Assembly (NCBI GenBank): GCA_958415865.1
Contig: CATYZV010000033.1
Coordinates: 1-10,688 of the forward strand
Reading direction: 5' to 3'
DNA: 10,688 bases
Source of the DNA: an uncultured Selenomonadaceae bacterium
GTDB lineage: Bacteria; Bacillota; Negativicutes; Selenomonadales; Selenomonadaceae
The position numbers and the translations under genes are program-made. Shown piece by piece: positions 6,790 through 10,688 of this stretch. The notes under the pieces were generated by a model that was not told the DNA's origin, searched no databases, and saw only the letters and a program-made list of their open reading frames with translations. The stretch's first letter is position 1; every line of letters begins with the position of its first letter.

Positions 6790-7764
6790 TTAGCTGAAAT
6801 GCAGTGTCAGCATAGCGAGCACGCAGAATACGAATTCTGCTGACCAGAAGGTCAGGACGACGCGCGTTTCCGACCAGCCCTTCAATTCAAAGTGATGATG
6901 AATAGGGCTCATCAAGAATACGCGCTTGCCGGTCGTCTTGAAGGAAATTACCTGAATAATGACAGACAATGTTTCTATTACGAACAGGCCGCCGAGGATT
7001 ATCAGCAGCAATTCTGTCTTCGTCAAAATGCCGAGTGCTGCAAGTGCGCCGCCGAGTGCGAGCGAGCCGGTGTCGCCCATGAATACTTTTGCCGGATGGT
7101 AATTGAATTTCAAAAATGCCACGCACGCGCCGAAGCAGGCAAAGCTGAATATGGCGAGATTCGTCTTGCCGAAGTAGAGGCAGACTGCCACAAAGCCCAG
7201 AGAAGCTACAGCCATCGCGCCGGAGGCAAGCCCGTCCAGACCGTCCGTCAGATTGACGGCATTCGTCGTGCCTACTAATACGCCGATGACGAGCACGTAG
7301 TAAAACCAGCCGATATCGTACGATCTGCCGAGGAACGGAATCCATACGTCCTGAGTAAGCCCCGCGTAGTTGATGCCGATGTAGGTAACGACTACGGCGA
7401 TTATCAGCTGGCCGAGCAGTTTTTGCTTGGCTTTAAGTCCCAGATTGCGCTTCAGTACGACTTTGATGTAGTCGTCGAGGAAGCCCAGCACGAAATGGCC
7501 CAGCATTACAAACAGTGCCAGCGCGATTTCCACCGTCCAGTCAGCACAGATTAACGTAGCGATGGTTATGCCGCCGATTATCATGATGCCGCCCATCGTC
7601 GGCGTACCGGATTTTTTCTGATGGCTCTTAGGGCCTTCTTCGCGGATGCTCTGCCCGAATTTCAATTTGTGCAGCTCCGGTATCAAAAACGGGCCGGTGA
7701 TGAGCACAACTAGAGCCGCTATTATTACTGCTGCCGCTGACGGCAGCACATTGATGTCTATCAT
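6790..7764 (-). CDS. mraY: Phospho-MurNAc-pentapeptide transferase (MraY)
   Basis: Integral membrane enzyme that transfers phospho-MurNAc-pentapeptide from UDP to undecaprenyl phosphate, giving lipid I. It is the first membrane step, between MurF and MurG. At 324 residues it has the length usual in Firmicutes. About ten hydrophobic segments can be read (roughly 10-29, 58-74, 78-97, 119-136, 152-166, 184-199, 203-219, 236-248, 252-272, 305-323). Family motifs are intact: [16 protein letters not shown] at 44-59, LDDYIK at 96-101 with the metal/active-site aspartates D97 and D98, NLTDGLDG at 171-178, FMGDTGS at 228-234 with D231, and the triple histidine in SPIHHHFE at 286-293. The start overlaps the murF stop as ATGA. 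A GGAG lies about 11 bases upstream, so initiation probably depends partly on coupling to murF. A stable hairpin lies at codons 6-12 (separate entry). Confidence 0.98.
   Translation of the reverse strand: MIDINVLPSAAAVIIAALVVLITGPFLIPELHKLKFGQSIREEGPKSHQKKSGTPTMGGIMIIGGITIATLICADWTVEIALALFVMLGHFVLGFLDDYIKVVLKRNLGLKAKQKLLGQLIIAVVVTYIGINYAGLTQDVWIPFLGRSYDIGWFYYVLVIGVLVGTTNAVNLTDGLDGLASGAMAVASLGFVAVCLYFGKTNLAIFSFACFGACVAFLKFNYHPAKVFMGDTGSLALGGALAALGILTKTELLLIILGGLFVIETLSVIIQVISFKTTGKRVFLMSPIHHHFELKGWSETRVVLTFWSAEFVFCVLAMLTLHFS
7729..7748 (-). other. Perfect 8-bp hairpin in the start of mraY
   Basis: In the mRNA sense the bases TGCTGCCG and CGGCAGCA flank a TCAG loop, giving a perfect, GC-rich 8-bp stem with a 4-base loop. 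It begins 16 bases after the first base of the mraY ATG (codons 6-12, encoding LPSAA). No U-run follows, so it is not an intrinsic terminator. It could tune ribosome loading at mraY or simply reflect the codons used. Confidence 0.4.
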
Positions 7765-9152
7765 TTATAATTATTCTCCAGCATTTCGATTATTTTTTCC
7801 ATGTGCATACCGTGTGAGCCTTTAAACAGTACAGTATCGCCCGGCTTCAGCAGTTTTTTCAGCAGATCTGCCGCCGCTTCGTGCGTCTGACATTCATGTA
7901 CCTCAGGCACACCTGCCGCACGCGCTGCCTGTGCCGTGAAGTGAGTCAGCTCGCCTCGCGTTATCACGATGTCGATATGGTGAGCTGCTGCACTCGTGCC
8001 CACATCGCGGTGCGCGCGTTCTTCAGCACTGCCCAGTTCAAACATATCGCCCATCACGAGTATCTTCCTGCCCTTTGCCACCTGTTCCAGATTGGACAGA
8101 GCGGCTTCGGTGGAAGCGGGGCTGGCGTTATAGGCATCGTTGATCACGGCAAAATCGCCGATCTTCTTGTACTCAAAGCGCATGGCAGTGGGCTTGAAGC
8201 CGGCGAGGCCGCGCTGCATTTCTTCAACGGTCAGTCCGCAGGCGTAGCCGACTGCAAGAGCAGCCAAGCAGTTGTAGACATTGTGCCTGCCGAGCATATT
8301 GAGCGTGAAATGCGCCGTCTGCCCGCCGATTATAGCATCAAATTCCGTAATGCCGCTATTTTTCGTCTCGATATCGAACGCCTTGATATCGCCGGCATGA
8401 TCGATGCTGAAGTAAATCACGCGAGCCTTGGTAACTTCATTCATCTTCGATACGTAAGGATCGTCAGCGTTTAGCACGACTTTGCCGCTGATGGGGATAG
8501 CGCGTGCCATTTCCGATTTTGCCTTGGCGATGTTTTCCATCGAGCCGAGCAGTTCCATATGAGTTTCGCCGACATTGGTGATCACGCCGATGGTGGGCTT
8601 TGCCACCTTCGCCATGGCCGTTATCTGTCCGAGACCGCGCATGCCGATTTCCACGACTGCCGCCTGATGGGACTTGTTGAGCTGCAAAAGCGTCATCGGC
8701 AGGCCGATTTCATTGTTGAAATTAGCCTGCGTCTTCAACACATTCCACTTGCCGGACAATACAGCCGCCGTCAAGTCCTTCGTCGTCGTCTTGCCGTTGG
8801 AGCCTGTGATGGCTATCACAGGGATTTTGAATTTGTCGCGCCAGAATGCCGCGAGCTGCTGATACGCTGTCAGAGTATCGTCGACGGCAAACACGTCGAT
8901 GTCGATGCCGTCGAGCTTTGATACGTCGTAATCCTTGTTCACGACGGCTCCGAGCGCGCCTTTTTCAGCCGCCTGAGCGATGAAATCATGCCCGTCGAAG
9001 CGTTCGCCCTTCAGTGCCACGAACAGCATGCCGTCTTCTATCTTGCGCGTATCAGTCGTTACGCCGCCGAATACCGATGCGGAAAGCGTCTTTTTAATGA
9101 CGGCATTCGTCGCCTTCATCACATCAGCCATAGTGAATTGAAAATCAGCCAT
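7761..9152 (-). CDS. murF: UDP-MurNAc-tripeptide:D-Ala-D-Ala ligase (MurF)
   Basis: Cytoplasmic Mur ligase that joins the D-Ala-D-Ala dipeptide to the UDP-MurNAc-tripeptide made by MurE, completing the soluble pentapeptide precursor. At 463 residues it is full length. Motifs seen: [15 protein letters not shown] in the N-terminal domain (33-47), P-loop [12 protein letters not shown] at 115-126, the MurF-type NFNNEIGLP at 144-152, [18 protein letters not shown] near 195-212 with the probable carbamylated lysine, NDAYNASP at 338-345, [10 protein letters not shown] at 365-374 and KGSHGMHME at 444-452. NFNNEIG and NDAYNASP separate MurF from its MurC, MurD and MurE paralogues. The ATG lies inside the end of murE and is preceded by AGGAGG with a 7-base spacer; an in-frame ATG seven codons later has no comparable site. 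The stop shares an ATGA overlap with mraY. Its dipeptide substrate should come from the ddl product encoded further along. Confidence 0.98.
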   Translation of the reverse strand: MADFQFTMADVMKATNAVIKKTLSASVFGGVTTDTRKIEDGMLFVALKGERFDGHDFIAQAAEKGALGAVVNKDYDVSKLDGIDIDVFAVDDTLTAYQQLAAFWRDKFKIPVIAITGSNGKTTTKDLTAAVLSGKWNVLKTQANFNNEIGLPMTLLQLNKSHQAAVVEIGMRGLGQITAMAKVAKPTIGVITNVGETHMELLGSMENIAKAKSEMARAIPISGKVVLNADDPYVSKMNEVTKARVIYFSIDHAGDIKAFDIETKNSGITEFDAIIGGQTAHFTLNMLGRHNVYNCLAALAVGYACGLTVEEMQRGLAGFKPTAMRFEYKKIGDFAVINDAYNASPASTEAALSNLEQVAKGRKILVMGDMFELGSAEERAHRDVGTSAAAHHIDIVITRGELTHFTAQAARAAGVPEVHECQTHEAAADLLKKLLKPGDTVLFKGSHGMHMEKIIEMLENNYK

Positions 9153-10638
9153 TGAGCTTCCTCCTAATAGCGTCTCTTGCTACTTCTTTATCGTCAAAAT
9201 GAATCGTGCCTGTCTTCAATATCTGGTAATTTTCATGGCCTTTGCCTGCTATCAGTACGATATCATTGGGCTGAGCCAATTCTATAGCGCGGAAGATGGC
9301 TTGGCGGCGGTCAGTGATCTTTTCGTGGAAATTGCCGTGCAGGGCAGGCAGTACGCCTTCTTCTACCTGCGAGAGAATGAACTCAGGATCTTCCGTGCGC
9401 GGGTTGTCGGAGGTGGCTATTACGACATCGGCGAGCTGTGCCGCTATGCGTCCCATTATCGGGCGTTTCGTCCTGTCGCGGTCGCCGCCGCAGCCGAATA
9501 CCACAATCAGGCGTTTTTTTGCGATTTCGCGCGCCGTCTTTAATACGTTTTCCAGTCCGTCCGGAGTGTGAGCATAGTCGACGATTACGCTGAAGTCCTG
9601 TCCTTCGCGCACGAGTTCAAAGCGGCCCGATACGGCTTCAAATTTTTCCAGAGCAGCTTTGATCGTTTTAAGCGTCATATGCTCAGCAAGTGCCGCGCCG
9701 ATAACGCCGAGCACGTTGTATACGTTGAACATACCCGTTATCTTGAGGTCAAAATGTATCTGTTCGCCTTCGTATTCAAGGTCAAACGACGTGCCGGAAG
9801 CTTTTATCTCGAGATTTTCCGCTCTTAGGTCGGCTTCATTTTTAATGCCGTACGTTATCAACCTGCATTTCGTATGCTCGATCATTATCTTGCCGCCGAA
9901 TTCATCGTCAGCGTTGATGACTGCCGTCTTGCCGGTCTTGACGAGATTCGGAGCCGTCAGGCTGTCGAATAATTTCGCCTTGGCAAGAGCGTAATTTTCC
10001 ATCGTCTTGTGGAAATCGAGATGGTCCTGCGTCAGATTCGTGAATACAGCCGTATCAAATTCGCAGCCCGCTACGCGGTTCATAGCCAGCGCGTGGGAAG
10101 ATACTTCCATCACGACGTAATCGATTTTAGCTGCGTACATGCGTGCCAGCGTTTCCTGCAGGTCGATGACATCGGGCGTGGTGTTGTGAATCGGCAGTTC
10201 TTCATCTTCTATCATTATCTTGATAGTGCCGATGACACCGACCCTATAGCCTGCACTGCGCAGAATGCTGCGGAGCATATAAGTGCTGCTCGTCTTGCCG
10301 TTCGTGCCCGTAACGCCTATCATGCGCATTTTTTTGCCGGGATAATCATAAAAGAACGGCACAGCCGTTTCCATAGCCAGGCGCAGGTCGGGCACTTTGA
10401 TGACGGTAACGCCTTCGGGCACATTGACATCTTCCTCCGTCATCACGGCGCACGCTCCCGCTTTCACTGCCTGCGGAATGAAAGCATTGCCGTCTACGCG
10501 CGTGCCGCGTATGCAGACGAATAAAGTGTTTGCTCTGACGCGGCGCGAATCGTGGGTGATGAATTCGATCTGTGCATCTGTGCTGCCTTTTACTTGGGCA
10601 TTTTCCAATACAGATACGATCTGTTCAATGGTCTTCAT
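9145..10638 (-). CDS. murE: UDP-MurNAc-tripeptide synthetase, meso-diaminopimelate-adding (MurE)
   Basis: Cytoplasmic ATP-dependent ligase that adds the third stem-peptide residue to UDP-MurNAc-L-Ala-D-Glu. The 497-residue length matches full-length MurE (about 490-500). Visible in order: an N-terminal uridine-binding domain (about 1-105, with THDSRRV near 28-34); the ATP P-loop VTGTNGKTS at 109-117; NTTPD at 152-156; the lysine expected to be carbamylated, K220, in YALAKAKLF; the DYAHTPDGLENVL motif near 354-366; the DNPR signature at 411-414; and GKGHENYQ at 465-472. DNPR is the known marker of meso-diaminopimelate rather than lysine specificity, so this cell wall should be DAP-type. The ATG at 10638 has a strong GGAGGT nine bases upstream. 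The 3' end overlaps murF by 8 bases, so the two are probably translationally coupled. Identity is essentially certain; DAP specificity is inferred from the motif. Confidence 0.98.
   Translation of the reverse strand: MKTIEQIVSVLENAQVKGSTDAQIEFITHDSRRVRANTLFVCIRGTRVDGNAFIPQAVKAGACAVMTEEDVNVPEGVTVIKVPDLRLAMETAVPFFYDYPGKKMRMIGVTGTNGKTSSTYMLRSILRSAGYRVGVIGTIKIMIEDEELPIHNTTPDVIDLQETLARMYAAKIDYVVMEVSSHALAMNRVAGCEFDTAVFTNLTQDHLDFHKTMENYALAKAKLFDSLTAPNLVKTGKTAVINADDEFGGKIMIEHTKCRLITYGIKNEADLRAENLEIKASGTSFDLEYEGEQIHFDLKITGMFNVYNVLGVIGAALAEHMTLKTIKAALEKFEAVSGRFELVREGQDFSVIVDYAHTPDGLENVLKTAREIAKKRLIVVFGCGGDRDRTKRPIMGRIAAQLADVVIATSDNPRTEDPEFILSQVEEGVLPALHGNFHEKITDRRQAIFRAIELAQPNDIVLIAGKGHENYQILKTGTIHFDDKEVARDAIRRKLNG
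9160..9165 (-). promoter_or_regulatory. Ribosome binding site of murF inside murE
   Basis: AGGAGG lies 7 bases before the murF ATG and within the last codons of murE. It decides in favour of the ATG at 9152 over the in-frame ATG seven codons later. Confidence 0.65.
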
Positions 10639-10647
10639 GGATATGAT

Positions 10648-10653
10648 ACCTCC
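10648..10653 (-). promoter_or_regulatory. Strong ribosome binding site of murE
   Basis: GGAGGT stands nine bases before the murE ATG. It is the best-matched free-standing site in the window, which supports independent initiation rather than coupling to the upstream gene. The remaining 35 bases to the window edge are AT-rich with stops in all three minus-strand frames, so the upstream gene (not visible) must end at or before about 10665. A TGACA at 10688-10684 might belong to a -35 box cut by the edge, but no convincing -10 follows at 16-18 bases. Confidence 0.6.
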
Positions 10654-10688
10654 GAAATATTATTTAATATGAAATAAAGATCATGTCA

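Noticed and set aside
10659..10672. Inverted repeat ATATTA/TAATAT upstream of murE as an operator
   Set aside because: It has only 6-bp AT-only arms in a very AT-rich leader and is expected by chance there; no second copy was noticed in the window.

Overview
This window is one uninterrupted stretch of a bacterial division and cell wall (dcw) cluster. All ten protein genes lie on the minus strand, so transcription runs from base 10688 down to base 1. The gene order in that direction is murE, murF, mraY, murD, murG, murC, ddl, ftsQ, a DUF881 gene and sbp (DUF1290). A ribosome binding site for one more gene lies at the very left edge. I see no tRNA, rRNA, mobile element, CRISPR array or foreign-looking gene.

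Organism: the MurE carries the DNPR signature of meso-diaminopimelate-adding enzymes. The DUF881 and DUF1290 genes after ftsQ are typical of Firmicutes (Bacillota). The order murE-murF-mraY-murD-murG-murC-ddl-ftsQ, however, resembles the proteobacterial cluster more than the Bacillus one. This mix, with roughly balanced base composition, would fit a Negativicutes/Selenomonadales-type diderm Firmicute. That assignment is inference and no marker in the window proves it.

Layout and function: murE to murG (10638-4258) holds the cytoplasmic and membrane steps that turn UDP-MurNAc-dipeptide into lipid II. MurE adds the third residue, MurF adds D-Ala-D-Ala, MraY loads the product onto undecaprenyl phosphate, and MurG adds GlcNAc. 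MurD and MurC catalyse the earlier D-Glu and L-Ala additions, and Ddl makes the D-Ala-D-Ala that MurF uses. The last three genes encode membrane proteins. FtsQ is a divisome scaffold, and the DUF881 and Sbp proteins are conserved partners of division clusters with no settled function.

Most junctions are tight: 8, 4 and 1 base overlaps and gaps of 7 to 36 bases, which suggests a polycistronic, translationally coupled operon. The exception is a 79-base, AT-rich gap between murG and the annotated murC start. It holds a plausible sigma-A-type promoter and a ribosome binding site that moves the murC start four codons inward.

No undescribed system is visible. The points worth a second look are the missing ftsW (murD to murG is only 25 bases), ddl standing where murB might be expected, the internal promoter, the murC start, and a strong hairpin just inside the mraY coding region.
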